Origin: Apiospora phragmitis
Lineage: Eukaryota > Ascomycota > Sordariomycetes > Amphisphaeriales > Apiosporaceae
Length of the DNA stretch: 64,000 nucleotides
Reading direction: 5' to 3'
Assembly (NCBI GenBank): GCA_038363925.1
Contig: JAQQWL010000017.1
Span: 1 to 64,000 of the forward strand
Part shown: in pieces, positions 34,003-44,281 of the stretch
Numbering within the stretch: the first letter of the stretch is position 1
How the letters are laid out: the number at the start of each line of letters is the position of its first letter
Program-made: the position numbers and the translations under genes
Notes under the pieces: generated by a model
Told to the model about the DNA's origin: nothing
The model's database searches: none
The model's input: the letters and a program-made list of their open reading frames with translations, nothing else

Positions 34003-34150
34003 AAAAGGTGGATTAAAAAACATATATTCATCATTTAAAGGATTATCGGGAGTAGTTTTTAGAGGTTATATGGATTCAAATGTTGAAAAATCTAGATGAA
34101 GTTCTAAACGTCGTATAGGATCTTTTGCAGTAAGAGAGAGGTTGATTTAG
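34003..34150 (+). pseudogene. Duplicate of the rps3 C-terminus
   Basis: Reads KGGLKNIYSSFKGLSGVVFR and SKRRIGSFAVRERLI to TAG at 34148-34150, aligning with the true rps3 end (KGGLKNIDSAFKGFSTVQHL). Such duplicated C-termini are left when a homing gene invades the 3' end of rps3 and brings a replacement end. No endonuclease remains between the two copies here. Confidence 0.82.
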
Positions 34151-34566
34151 TGGTAAATAATTTGAGCGGCTCGGGCTCCCGCCCAAGTTTCAGTCGTCTC
34201 TAAAGACTTATAAAAAAAAAGATCTTTTTTTTTATTCAGGCCGAAACTATTTAAATTTTGGCTGTAATTTGTTCTGTCCCCTTTTCGATCATATCGCGAA
34301 TCCCTTTATCCCTGATATCACTTTTCCCCTCATATCACGTAGTGATAAAGGGATATTAGGGGAAACAAGATAAAAAGGGATGAGGGTAATTTAAGGCATG
34401 AATATATATAAAAGAAAAATGAAGATATAGTCTGAGCCATTTTGAAAAAAATGGAAATAAATAAATAAAATTTATGATAACATCTTGAACAGGCTAATTT
34501 GCGCAAGAGTGTGCAAAATGAGTGCGCGGTTTGGCACCTCGATGTCGGCTTAACTTATCCTCATGG

Positions 34567-35885
34567 ATGCTTTGTGATGTAGGATATCACATTCGTGTCT
34601 GAAACTATCAAACTCCGGGGAAACCTTAAAACTTCTGATACTAAGCGTTTATCGAAAGGTAAATAGTGGCTGAAGTAATTACTCAGGTATAGTAACAAGT
34701 CAGAAGGTGATGGAAACTGAAATAGGTTATCGCGGATCTAAGTCAACAATATTAGAAGAGAATATTGTTGTAAAAGAGCAACGAGTAGATGGTAGTTGCA
34801 TTGGTGCACCTGGGTTAAAAAATAACTTATCAATGTTAAGGTGTACTCTAATGGGTCTCAAGAGAGATTATCAAAACAAAGTCCTTTCTAAATCATTAAT
34901 CAGACACCATTCTACTAAAGTAGTTTCAACAGACACAAGCCAAAATAATGAATCAAAACTAGATCCTAATTTTGTAAGTGGATTTATAGACGGAGAAGGT
35001 AGCTTTTCAGTTACTTTTATTAAAGATAAATCTTATAAAAGCGGATGACAAATTAAAACTTCTTTTTCTATTGGCCTACATAAAAAAGATCTTGCTCTAC
35101 TAGAAGAAATGAAAAATTTTTTTGGTGTTGGAGGTATCTCAAAAAAAGGAGTAAATGGAATTCAATATTATGTAAATTCACCAAAGGATTTATTAGTAAT
35201 TGAAAATCATTTAAATAGTTATTGTTTGTTAACTCAGAAACAAGCGGACTTTATTTTATTTAAGCTTATAATGGACTTGATAAGACGCAAAGAACATTTA
35301 ACACCGGAAGGTCTAAATGAAATTGTTACATGTAAAGCTATAATGAATAAAGGTTTAACTAGTACTTTAGAAGAAGCTTTCTTGGATATAACTCCAAAGG
35401 AAAGACCAGTTATTACATATTCAGGTAATTTATCACCTGGATGGTTAGCTGGGTTTACTTCAGCGGAGGGTAGTTTTATGATAAGAGTTTTAAATTCACC
35501 CAAACATAGACTAAATAAAAAAGTACAATTAGAATTTAATTTATCTCAGCATGCTAGAGATGAAGAGTTAATGAAAGTAATAGCTAACTATTTTGAAGCT
35601 GGTGCCGTTTATCTTAACAGAAATGCATTTGTGTACAGAGTAGTTAATTTTACAGAATTGACTGATAAAATTTTACCTCTTTTTAAGGATAATCTTATAG
35701 AAGGAATAAAGTATTTTGACTATTTAGATTTCTTAAAAGCAGTTAATTTAATTAAAGAAAATAAACATTTAACATTAGAAGGGCTAGAAGAGATTCAAAA
35801 AATAAAAAATGGAATGAATAGTAGAAGAGATGTCTGAATTAATGACAAGATAAATTTGTAACTAAATAAATTAAATTTATTTGGT
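34567..35885 (+). mobile_element. rnl intron 9, group I with LAGLIDADG ORF
   Basis: Follows 'ggcacctcgatgtcggctta'. Core words 'caaactccggggaaacctta', 'ggttatcgcggatctaagtc' and 'aaagagcaacgagtagatgg' (34608-34795) match cox3 intron 2. The exon resumes before 'gaaactatgtagggtacgac'. The end is approximate. Confidence 0.8.
34710..35861 (+). CDS. LAGLIDADG homing endonuclease, rnl intron 9
   Basis: ATG 34710 overlaps the intron core; a later Met may be the true start. Motif 1 is [16 protein letters not shown] at about 34970; motif 2 is [16 protein letters not shown] at about 35443, with S-A-E where D-A-E or D-G-E is usual, so one catalytic acid looks replaced. Conserved [34 protein letters not shown] and [17 protein letters not shown] at 35859-35861, about 383 residues. 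An [11 protein letters not shown] motif precedes the domain. The change in motif 2 may leave maturase rather than nuclease function. Confidence 0.85.
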
Positions 35886-36275
35886 TAAGCTATGGTAGAA
35901 ACTATGTAGGGTACGACTGTTCGTCGATTAAAAAGTTACATGAGCTGGGTTAAATACGTCGTGAGACAGTATGGTTTCTATCTTCTAGAGGGAATTAGAA
36001 TATAATAAGGAATAACCTATGTACGAAAGGAACTTGGTATATTAATTTATTAATATTGAAATAATAAAATTATTAATCTCTGGTTTACCTGTTGTTTATA
36101 TGTCTTGTTTTTTCCTCTTACTTGAAGTAAGGGGATTTAAAGACTAACCTACTTTCACTTGAGTAGTTATGATAGTATAGGCACGGCAGGAAAGCTATGT
36201 TAGTCAAAGATAAGTGCTGAAAGCATATAGGCACGAAGCTTACCTTAAGATATTTCTTAAATATACGTAATATAA

Positions 36276-36800
36276 CATTACAAACATAATCTTGCTTTAA
36301 TTGGGCTAATTATGAAGATAGGCTTTATTTGTAAGAATCTAGAGATTTTAAGGAATAAAGTACTAATTTTATAAGTAACTAAATATTTTATTTATATCAT
36401 ATATCATTTATTGTGCTAAACGCATGATGTATCTTGTTGTTAATATATTGCCCTGATATCCCTTTATCCCTTTATCACATAGTGATATCCGGGATATGAG
36501 GAATAAAGGGCACGAAGATTTCCCTATTTATTGTAATTTTGCCTGTTTTTTTTTTTTTTTAGTTTTTATTTTTTTATTATATTACAATTTATGGTTGTAA
36601 ATCAGTAAAAAAAAAATAAAAATAAAAAAAAAAATTTAGCCCTTCTATGTTTTTTCTTATCCTTCGGATAAGAAAAAACAAAGTCCTAGGACGTACTGGG
36701 CTGCGGAGCCGAAAGGCGAAACTCTTAAAACACAAAGGGGAGCAGGACAATATATTATAGTGTGAACAGGGTATTAAGAAAAAAGCTCGTAGAATACTGG
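36276..36800 (+). repeat. rnl/tRNA-Thr spacer with palindromic elements
   Basis: No gene seen. It holds a GATATC palindrome at about 36453-36512 ('tatcacatagtgata') and a GC-rich element at 36641-36717 with inverted ends 'agccc' and 'gggct' around the hairpin 'cttatccttcggataag'. The same element recurs at 42233, 51800, 53192, and inverted at 56527 and 59050. Confidence 0.7.
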
Positions 36801-36871
36801 GCCTGATTAGCATAAAAGTAATGCAATTGTTTTGTAATCAATAGAAGCAAGTGCGATACTTGCATTGGGCT
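36801..36871 (+). tRNA. trnT: tRNA-Thr (UGU)
   Basis: Acceptor gcctgat pairs with attgggc (36864-36870). Anticodon loop tttgtaa gives UGU. T arm gcaag-tgcgata-cttgc. Confidence 0.92.
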
Positions 36872-36891
36872 ATTATTTACTATAACTCTAA

Positions 36892-36963
36892 GGATTAGTG
36901 GTCAAGTGGTACGACATGGCTCTTTCAATGCCACTATCGCGGGTTCGAATCCCGTCTAATCTA
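36892..36963 (+). tRNA. trnE: tRNA-Glu (UUC)
   Basis: Acceptor ggattag (36892-36898) pairs with ctaatct (36956-36962). Anticodon loop ctttcaa gives UUC; T arm gcggg-ttcgaat-cccgt. Confidence 0.9.
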
Positions 36964-36997
36964 ATAAAAAAAAAAGGAATTTATATACTTTGCTCTA

Positions 36998-37072
36998 AAT
37001 TATATATAGGTACGTACTTCGTACCTATATATACTTTACTCTTAATTATATATAGGTACTTCGTACCTATGT
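36998..37072 (+). repeat. Tandem hairpin repeat after tRNA-Glu
   Basis: 'aattatatataggtac' plus 'ttcgtacctat' occurs twice (about 36998-37031 and 37042-37070), each a near-perfect palindrome around 'acttcgt'. The rest of 36964-37640 is AT-rich with short T runs and a C-rich hairpin at about 37575-37630; I see no gene there. Confidence 0.75.
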
Positions 37073-37643
37073 CAGTACATTTAATGTTCGGAACTATAGA
37101 CGTAGTGCTTGCTTTTAAGATACGATAGCAAGACCGTACAAAAGTACTCTGAGCCTAAGTAAGTATTGAAAAGCTTTCATACCTAGATTTGTAGGGTTGG
37201 CCTTTTTTTTTTCAATATTTACTTGTAATTATATTATACACAGTCTTAATTTTTATATTTTCATTATAACTTTTTTTTAGATTTTGCTTAATTTTTAGCA
37301 AAAACTGAGGATATTATTAATATTAAGGATGCCTTTATTTTACTTGTTTCACTGTAAATGTTTATAAATTTATACATGTAAACAGATCAGTTTTAATATT
37401 ATAAAAAATCTCTTTTTATTTATATTAGTATAGGCGATAATACCTTCCTTTAAAGGAAGGTAAAGAGCCAGCCTAAGTTCTGCTTTTTTAGTATAGGTAA
37501 AGTATATCAACATTTTAAAAAGGATCCTAAGTTATTGGCCTTTGTTTTGAACATTAAAGATTAAAAAAAAATCCCCCCTGCTCCGCTGCCCCACACACTC
37601 CTTGAACAGCTTCGCTGTGTAAGTGTGTGAGGGCTAAATATAA

Positions 37644-37913
37644 ATGAGATGTATTGAAGATAAAAATTATCCTTCCTTTTTACTTTTAGATTTAAATATT
37701 TATCTATTAATATTAAGCAAAAATTTTTTAAAGCTAAAAAAATTTTTGCTTATACTTATTTTAAAATGTTTTCTGCTTTTAATACATTATCTATGTCTCC
37801 CTATATATAATTCAGCGGAGGTTTATTCATATATAATCGGATATTATTGACATGATTATGCCATAGATATGTTAGATTACTATGTAAGAAATAATAGAAG
37901 TGCTTTAGAATAA
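37644..37913 (+). CDS. Small hypothetical ORF
   Basis: 89 residues from ATG 37644 to TAA 37911-37913, with one TGA Trp. The middle is Leu/Ile/Lys-rich and partly hydrophobic (FLLILILKCFLLLIHYLC); the end is more typical of a soluble protein (WHDYAIDMLDYYVRNNRSAL). Not recognised. It could be a remnant of the plasmid-type genes that follow. Confidence 0.25.
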
Positions 37914-37942
37914 AGGTTTACAGAAATCAGTTTTTATTAAGT

Positions 37943-38097
37943 AAAAAAAAAAGTAAGTAATTGTGGACCTTGTCGTCTTTATCATCTAGAATCTTTATGT
38001 TTTTAGATTTTTTTAGTTCTTGGTGATACTTACCTGTAGGTATTTTATTAATATCTACAAGATCTTTAATATTGTGAATTTTTTTTTTAAGATTTCT
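37943..38097 (-). pseudogene. Possible coding remnant on the minus strand
   Basis: The minus strand reads KIHNIKDLVDINKIPTGKYH and then QELKKSKNIKILDDKDDKVH without a stop over about 45 codons, with ordinary amino-acid use. Flanks are homopolymer runs and no start is visible. It could be a fragment of a plasmid-type gene inserted in reverse next to the RNA polymerase remnant. The identity is not established. Confidence 0.3.
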
Positions 38098-38169
38098 TTA
38101 TTATTAATTTGTCTAGAAGGCTACCAATAAATTTGGTGGATAAAGGGGCTTATATTATTTAGTTTTTAT

Positions 38170-38250
38170 CTAGTGTACTCGGCCTCCGCCCAGTTTCATT
38201 GTTTTTTCTTGCCCCTCGGGGCAAGAAAAAACACAGAAGACGCCCGAAAC
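38170..38250 (+). repeat. GC-rich nested palindrome (type A)
   Basis: 'ctcggcctccgcc' ... 'gtttcattg', hairpin 'ttttttcttgcccc' with 'ggggcaagaaaaaa', then 'acacagaagacgcccgaaac'. The same design occurs at 4806, 32893, 43738, 44188, 47397 and 51284. It abuts the RNA polymerase remnant. Confidence 0.8.
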
Positions 38251-38251
38251 T

Positions 38252-38560
38252 AATATAAATAGAGCTTTATCTATCCCTATTGATTTACCTATGATTGTTA
38301 AACCTAAACACTGTGACAGGAATACTAGTGGTGGATATTTATTAAATGATATTGAATATAGTGAACCTTTATTTAATCAGAAAATATTTTATGGTATACC
38401 TTCACAAATTGAAAAGGACAATAATATATATTTTAGTTTAAATAAGATGATGACACCTTATAAAATAAATAAAGAATTATTGGATTATTTAATTAATTTT
38501 AATCTTATCCATAAATTACTTAACGACCCAGATTTTCAAGGTTTGTGGTTATTGTGGTAG
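38252..38560 (+). pseudogene. Fragment of a phage-type RNA polymerase of linear mitochondrial plasmids
   Basis: Reads LSIPIDLPMIVKPKHCDRNT, SGGYLLNDIEYSEPLFNQKI and LNKMMTPYKINKELLDYLIN. The P-M-I-V-K-P-K ... G-G-Y-L-L-N-D block is the signature of single-subunit T7-like RNA polymerases, especially those of kalilo-like fungal mitochondrial plasmids (T7: P-M-V-x-P-P ... GGY). About 100 of some 800-900 residues remain, with stops on both sides. A GC-rich element sits directly at its 5' edge. This shows past integration of plasmid DNA. Confidence 0.72.
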
Positions 38561-39026
38561 GTAATAGCAGTTAATATGGTTGTTTTTAGGTTGTTATTCA
38601 TTTTGAATAAATTATTTAGTTTAATATTATCTTTATTTTAATATAAGATTAGAAATACTATAATAAGTAACTTTTATAATGTTATATTTATTATAATCCT
38701 CATGTGAGAAGATATTTATTATAATCTTCATCTGAGAAGGAAAGATAAGTTCTTTTTTGTTTATAATTTAATAAATTAGAGTAAAGCTTTCTTAGTTTGG
38801 TTATTTTATAGTATTATAAGTTTATTAAATTTATTCTACTTCGCGCATTTTATCTATGTTTATATGTTATAGTGGCGATGATTAATTAAACAAAAATTCA
38901 AAAAATTTTTATTTGTTTATATATAGATTTTTGTTATTGGTTAATCATATATATTATTAATATATATATTAATAATTTAATTACGTTATAGACTGGTATT
39001 GTATATGTAAAATAAATTAAAAAAAA
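38561..39026 (+). other. AT-rich spacer with an imperfect inverted repeat
   Basis: No gene seen. 'atgattaattaaacaaaaat' (38879-38898) is nearly complementary to 'atttttgttattggttaatc' (38929-38948 region), and 'atatatattattaatatatat' follows. It could be a remnant of a plasmid terminal inverted repeat or simply a palindrome. Confidence 0.35.
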
Positions 39027-39837
39027 TTGATGATTTTAGGTAATTTAAACTTTAAAAATTTTGTTCTTATTTTAAGTAAAAGTAGAACTTTTACTACTAC
39101 TGGGATGTTTAATTACCCCAGAAATGAGGATAATGTGGGAAATGATGTTATACAAGATTTTAATTCTTATGAATTTTATTATAATATTTTAAATGATCTT
39201 ATAGAAAATAACAATGATTATTTAACTAATCAATATAATATTTTTAGAAAACATTTGCAGCTTGAAGATAGAGTATTAGTAAAATATGTCCATGAAAATG
39301 TTCATCAAACACCTAGATTTCTAGCTAATGAATTTAGAAATAAATTAGAGGATTTAAACCTTAGAAAGGAAGAAATTAGTAATAAAGCTTCAGCTTTAAA
39401 TCGAGTGTATTATGAATACAATGAACAACATTATGAAAAAATTTTTGAGCAATGAAAAAGTGAGAACTATTTTGAAGGTTGTTCTAAAGAAGACTTGAGT
39501 ATTTTATTTGAGAATTTTGTGGATATATGTAACACTAAATTTTGTCCTCACGATAGGGTTAAAGATTTATTGGTTAAATATGATTTAAATGTAAGTGAAA
39601 ATGTAGTTTATGAATCTTTTATGTGCATGTGTTTCGTTGATGATTTAGTTATTAACGATATGGTTAATATTAAAAAAAAATCATGTAAATGCTATCGATA
39701 TGGTAGAAAATGGAAACATACCGCATATAACTCAACAAGAATTAGATTCACATCATGTGAATCTAGATTTGATTAATCCTCAGGATTCCACAATTCACGA
39801 GAATGTGGCAAATAATTTTCCTGTAGGTGATGTATAA
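39027..39837 (+). CDS. Orphan ORF with one homopolymer frameshift
   Basis: Not recognised. The frame from 39027 passes a TGA Trp at about 39453 (IFEQWKSENYFEG) and runs to a stretch of nine A (39672-39680). From there the coding-like sequence continues in another frame (NHVNAIDMVENGNIPHITQQ, NPQDSTIHENVANNFPVGDV) to TAA 39835-39837. In total about 268 residues, acidic and Asn-rich. The early segment has KSRTFTTTGMFNYP, a version of the R-x-[FY]-[ST]-[ST] motif of neighbouring ORFs. Helical charged middle (EDLNLRKEEISNKASALNRV). Possibly a plasmid-derived gene; no homologue is apparent to me. Confidence 0.45.
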
Positions 39838-40016
39838 TTAGTTTAGATAATATATTATTTAATTTTAATAAATTAGATGATTATATTCTCTTTTAATTAC
39901 TTCGGATAATATAGTATATAGTAAAAAAAATGAGACATATAAAAATATTTTATTTATGCTTTTCTTTAGGATGAAACTTTGGTTTTAATAAAAAGGACTT
40001 AAATTATAATAGATCT

Positions 40017-40385
40017 ATGTTGGAGAGAATATACGACATAAATAAATTAAACAAAGTAGATTTAGGTGAGAATAAAATTATTAAACCTGTTAATAGTGAA
40101 GGATTTAGTCATGTTTCTGATTATTATTTAGGGTTTATGAATAATAGTAAAATGTATTATATAATTTTATTATTAAGTACGCTTTGTTATATAATTGTTG
40201 TTTTTGATCTTCATTTGGATTTTATTAATATAAAATATGTTCAATGTGGTGTGTGTGTACATGGTAGTTTGAACATATTTAATAGCCCCCCCCCCTATGG
40301 AGAGGGGGCAACTTTTCCCTTCTCCGCGTTAAGATCGGTTTATGGGGGAATACCGAGAATTGAAAAAAAAAATAAAAACCTTTAA
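40017..40385 (+). CDS. Hypothetical ORF with one membrane segment
   Basis: 122 residues. A soluble start (YDINKLNKVDLGENKIIKPV) is followed by a hydrophobic segment (MYYIILLLSTLCYIIVVFDL) and a Cys-containing stretch (YVQCGVCVHGSLNIFNS). The last 35 residues run into a C-rich, GC-rich insertion at about 40287-40345, so the natural C-terminus is probably lost. Not recognised. Confidence 0.3.
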   Translation: MLERIYDINKLNKVDLGENKIIKPVNSEGFSHVSDYYLGFMNNSKMYYIILLLSTLCYIIVVFDLHLDFINIKYVQCGVCVHGSLNIFNSPPPYGEGATFPFSALRSVYGGIPRIEKKNKNL

Positions 40386-41091
40386 TCCTGCTTCTTTTTT
40401 GCTAGTACGGCTTATTATAGATTGGTAAGAACTTTTCCAGTATACTATTTATAAATAATATATTTATTATTTATATATTCTTTAAAACTAATAGATAGTA
40501 ATTAATAGATTTAGGCTAAAATGGATTTGTCAGAATAGTACTGTTAAGGCAAAGTAACAGGAGATTAATTCCATTTTTATGCTGAGGTGGTAATGACAGT
40601 AAAATCATTATGGATCGTTTGTTAATTGTTTTTATTGCACAAAAAATTATATCAAAAGTTAAGCGTGTTGACTTCCTACGGTTTTTATTGTAAGATCTTT
40701 GTAAGAAAGAATAAGTTCATCCCCCTTAAATATGTAATTTAAGCTTAAAAAGATTAGAGATAATTTGTCACAAATTTTAGATGAGTATAGCTGTTCATCT
40801 AATGTTCATTTGTTCATTCCGTTTACTTATCTTTTGGTGTAAGCGAAAAGAGACTTTAATTTCCATTAATTATTAATTAATGAGTTAAAAACCCATAACC
40901 TTAATCTCGACTGCGCGTACCCGATTTTGTTTTAGTATTATCTAGAGATTACTAGGCCTTCCTAGCTTGCGTAGGCCAAGTTCAGCACCGCTCCAAAAAA
41001 AAAAAAGGTAGCGGTTATAAAACTATCAAAGTTAGTTGCAAAGATCTTCCCATAACTAGATTAAGATAAATTAAATTAAATAATAAAAGCC
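40386..41091 (+). other. Non-coding spacer
   Basis: AT-rich, no ORF or tRNA that I can support. A small GC-rich insertion with 'gcctaggccaagttcagcac'-like words lies at about 40955-41010 and contains a run of A. Nothing else is visible. Confidence 0.4.
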
Positions 41092-42234
41092 ATGATAAGA
41101 ATTATAACTCAGCATATTAAAAAGTTTTTTGTTTATTTTTCTACTTTTAATAAAAAAATTTACACAGCTATAATTAAAATTGATTGTATGAAGGAAATAC
41201 TTCTATATAGTCTCGGATCTAAGATAGATCCGAGATTTGACTCATCCAGTGCTAACCTGTACTTTAGCAGCTTCATTTGTAGATCTCTGAAGTTTCCCGG
41301 ACCTGGAGTTGGTTTAAGTGTACACAGGTTTTATTCTACTAACGAAAAAAATGAAGCATTTAAAAAAATTGATTTTTCTAATATACAAGATTTAATAAAA
41401 ATTGTTGATCTTGTAATAAATAGTTTTAACATAAATAAAGTATGTAGTTCTCAAGATCCGGTGAGTGATCTAGAGATGGATTACAAGATGAATTGTGATG
41501 ATTCAGAATATATTCTATTATATTTATCTGGTGAGATATGTCGGTGATCACTTAAAGACTTTAATGATAAAATTTTACAAAACAATGCTCGTCTAACAAT
41601 GCCTAAATCAGGGGAATATATAACTGAAACAAAAGCTTTTTTAGAATGAATTGATTATAATACACCTAGTCTTAAAAATTTACTAGTTACTCCTTTATGC
41701 GGTACAGGTTATTTAATAAGAAAGGATCAAACTGATAGTAATTATGATGATTATATAAAGGAATGAAATATCTCATATTTTTATCTTCTTAAAGAATACG
41801 ATATATTAAAAAAAGTCTGAAGTTATGCGAATAACTTCAATTTAGAAGGTGGATATAAAGAAGCTTATGTTTATTGAAAAAATAGACAATTAAATATTCA
41901 GGAAGCTGGTGGAAATATGTTTGGTTCTGATTCTTATATAATTGATTTTAATGTAGATTTAGACAGTATGTATAGAGAAATTTCTCAGGATATATTATAT
42001 GTAATGTTAAATATTCTATTAGGTAAATCTATATTAGAAAACTCTAATTTAAATATTAATAATAAAGTTAATTTATCTGTTATAGAGAAAATTATAAGTG
42101 ATCATTATAATACTTACGATGAATGTTATAAATGTATTTATAAATTAAGAGAATTTCATTGTAATTATGAAATGAGCGTAAGTACATTAAAATTTATATA
42201 CAAACTAAATAATAAAGATAAATCAATAATTTAG
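41092..42234 (+). CDS. Orphan ORF, 380 aa
   Basis: Not recognised. It is one continuous frame (TGA Trp at about 41545, 41647, 41764, 41818 and 41876) from ATG 41092 to TAG 42232-42234. A basic N-terminus (IRIITQHIKKFFVYFSTFNK) is followed by SVHRFYSTNEKNEAF, resembling a presequence with a processing site. The remainder is acidic and helical, with no known motif (KDFNDKILQNNARLTMPKSG, FNVDLDSMYREISQDILYVM). The stop codon coincides with the start of a GC-rich palindrome ('tagcccttctatg'), so the ORF may have been truncated by that insertion. The undamaged length suggests recent or current function. Confidence 0.5.
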
Positions 42235-42309
42235 CCCTTCTATGTTTTTTCTTATCCTTCGGATAAGGAAAAAACAAAGTCCTAGGACGTACTGGGCTGC
42301 GGAGCCGGA
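42233..42309 (+). repeat. GC-rich palindromic element (type B)
   Basis: 'tagcccttctatg', hairpin 'ttttttcttatccttcggat' / 'aaggaaaaaa', 'caaagtcctaggacgtactg' and 'ggctgcggagcc'. Inverted ends agccc/gggct. Nearly identical to 36641 and 51800. It provides the stop of the preceding ORF. Confidence 0.85.
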
Positions 42310-43737
42310 AAGAAATAATAGCTGATATGTTAAGTAATTTGCACTTGTATCTTTGTTTGCTATCGGATATTTATATCCCAGAATCAAACTTACGATCAGA
42401 TTCGGGTCGTATTTTAAGTTGGAAGGTTATGGGTCAATCGCGGTTGGTACACCAAAACAACCCGGGTTAGTTACATGGTACAGAGGAATGCCCAGCGTCC
42501 CCCCCCCCCTGAGGCCACTTGACGTCCCTGTTATTATCGGGGGCCTCATCTGTTTGATAGAGCTCCCCGACGATTTCTAAACGTTTCATTGATTACAATC
42601 GCTCGTTACACCATAAGAAAATATAATATAAAAATGAAAAAAAAAATAACCTTGAACATAAATAAATTTAATCCTTTAGTAGCCATAAATTCTTTAGCAG
42701 GTTTTAGTCGTCACAGTTATTTGGTTTTTAATGTTCCTGGTATTTCTCGCTTTTATTCTACGAGTGGAGGTAGTGATGATGATATTGATTATATATATTC
42801 TATAGAATTAGATGGAGATCTTTATTTTCTTATAACTGGTTTGGATGATGAGACAGGGTTTACTAGAGATTTAGTTATTTTATTAGATTATTTAACGAAC
42901 TCGAACTATAAAGTCTTAGAAATAGAATATTATTTGTATTTAGGTACAAATGATGTTAATAAGAAATTAATAAATATTAAAGGTGAAGATGGTCCTATAT
43001 CATCAAACGAACATCTAATTGATTATATAAAGCTTACTAAGAGTCTAAGTCTTGTCGAGAATGAATTTGAATATAAAGGTTATCATAATTTTATAAATAC
43101 TTGATTAACTCTTGATAAGGATTTCATTGAGAATAATTTAGATGGTTATGTATTAGATGTTTATGATATCTTATGTTCAGATGTTGAGTTTACAAATAAT
43201 GTGGGGAACGATATTATACTGCCTTATAATAGTACAGTTCTAAGAGTAAGGGTTCCTAATTGAGATAAACATATTAATTATTTAAAGAATATGGACGAGG
43301 AGCATAAGAATACAACATCTAAGACAATAATAAACAAAGAATATTCACTAAGATTTAATAAATCTAATATTAAAGGTGTAAATCAAAAACGTTATTTTTC
43401 ATCTTCTTCTACTCTTCAAATCAATAATTCATCAAGAGTAAATAATTTCACCTACAAACAATTCGTTCATTCATTCTCTTCAAACCCCTTACAATATTCC
43501 TGTGGGTCACCCGGTATACCGGATGAACTTTACATTTATAAAACTTCACCCCCGATGGTTTTCAAGGCTCATGACTGTGAGTTACCCGATAAACCTCGTG
43601 ACTGTAAACCGGATGAACTTTACATTTATAAAACTTCACCCCCGATGGTTTTCAAGGATCGTAATCCTATAGGTAAATTTAAATTAACTCCTTCTGCTAA
43701 AGGTGTTGTTTTTATTATTATAGAACCTTCTGTTCTC

Positions 43738-43831
43738 TTCCTCGGCCTTCGCCCAAGTTTCATGGGTTTTTCATGCCCTCCTTTATCCGGAGGGCATCGC
43801 AAGGAAAAAACAGACAATACGCCCGAAACTA
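43738..43831 (+). repeat. GC-rich nested palindrome (type A) splitting the gene, copy 1
   Basis: 'ctcggccttcgcccaagttt', inner palindrome 'cctcctttatccggagg', 'acgcccgaaact'. About 91 bases. The reading frame on its two sides differs by exactly this length modulo 3. Confidence 0.85.
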
Positions 43832-44187
43832 AAAGGTATTAATCAATATTATTTTAATTCTTCACAGCGTCAAGATGAATTTAAAAAATTATTTACAGTT
43901 CATTTGGATGATTATGTTATATATTCAATTACGTTAATCGGTAGAAAAGGTAAACATAACATTACATTTTACGAGCATACTGACGTAATTACTAAACAGA
44001 CAGTGATTAATCAGTTTGATTCGGTTATTAATTCATTTAGAATTTCAACAAGAAAACAACACTTTGACGACGCATATAAATATCCATACACATGTACCCC
44101 TTACGAAACCATAAGAATTATATTTCGACCTATGAACACTAAAAATTCTGAACCAGACCTTTCAAACAAAAATAATCACATAGATAT

Positions 44188-44281
44188 TTATCGGCCTCCA
44201 GCCAAGTTTCATGGTTTTTTCATGCCCTCCTTTATCCGGAGGGCATCGCAAGGAAAAAACAGACAAGACGCCCGAAACTAA
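44188..44281 (+). repeat. GC-rich nested palindrome (type A) splitting the gene, copy 2
   Basis: Almost identical to the copy 450 bases upstream, with the same inner palindrome and the same one-base effect on frame. Confidence 0.85.

Larger units (their letters stand above)
31870..34487 (+). mobile_element. rnl intron 8, group I carrying rps3
   Basis: Inserted in 'gctagggat/aacaggctaatt', the classical rnl site that hosts rps3 in Pezizomycotina. 3' core near 34420-34445 ('agatatagtctgagcc'), ending at G34487. GC-rich elements occur at 31912-31990, 32893-32972 and 34172-34250, with a GATATC palindrome at 34300-34385. Confidence 0.88.
18387..36275 (+). rRNA. rnl: Large-subunit ribosomal RNA with up to nine introns
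   Basis: Mature-like segments in 23S order: 'ccgtgagggaatggcagttg' (18697), 'gcgtaccttttgcataatgg' (18799), 'gacctagatagctggt', 'tttctgcgaaacctataata' (20319), 'gggaaacagcccagaacaag' (23215), 'gcttagaagcagcc', 'aactcggcaaactaactacc' (24961), 'gggtcctaaggtagcggaat' (28725), 'agaccctatgcagctttact' (31108), 'ctacgctagggat' (31857), 'aacaggctaatttgcgcaag' (34488), 'tacgactgttcgtcgatt', 'atgtacgaaaggaac' (36017), and 'agataagtgctgaaagcata' near the 3' end. Introns inferred: 19027-20318, 20524-about 21439, about 21515-21872, about 22160-23125, 23345-24354, 25096-28577, 28865-31107, 31870-34487 and about 34567-35885. Both ends are approximate. Confidence 0.93.

Noticed and set aside
34707..34709. 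GTG start for the rnl intron 9 endonuclease
   Set aside because: An ATG follows at once (34710), and both lie in intron core sequence. The functional start may be further downstream.
42353..42580. ORF of 75 codons between the 41092 ORF and the large LAGLIDADG gene
   Set aside because: It is GC-rich and contains a long C run. Its codon use is unlike the neighbours and there is no motif; it could be inserted foreign DNA but I cannot support a gene.
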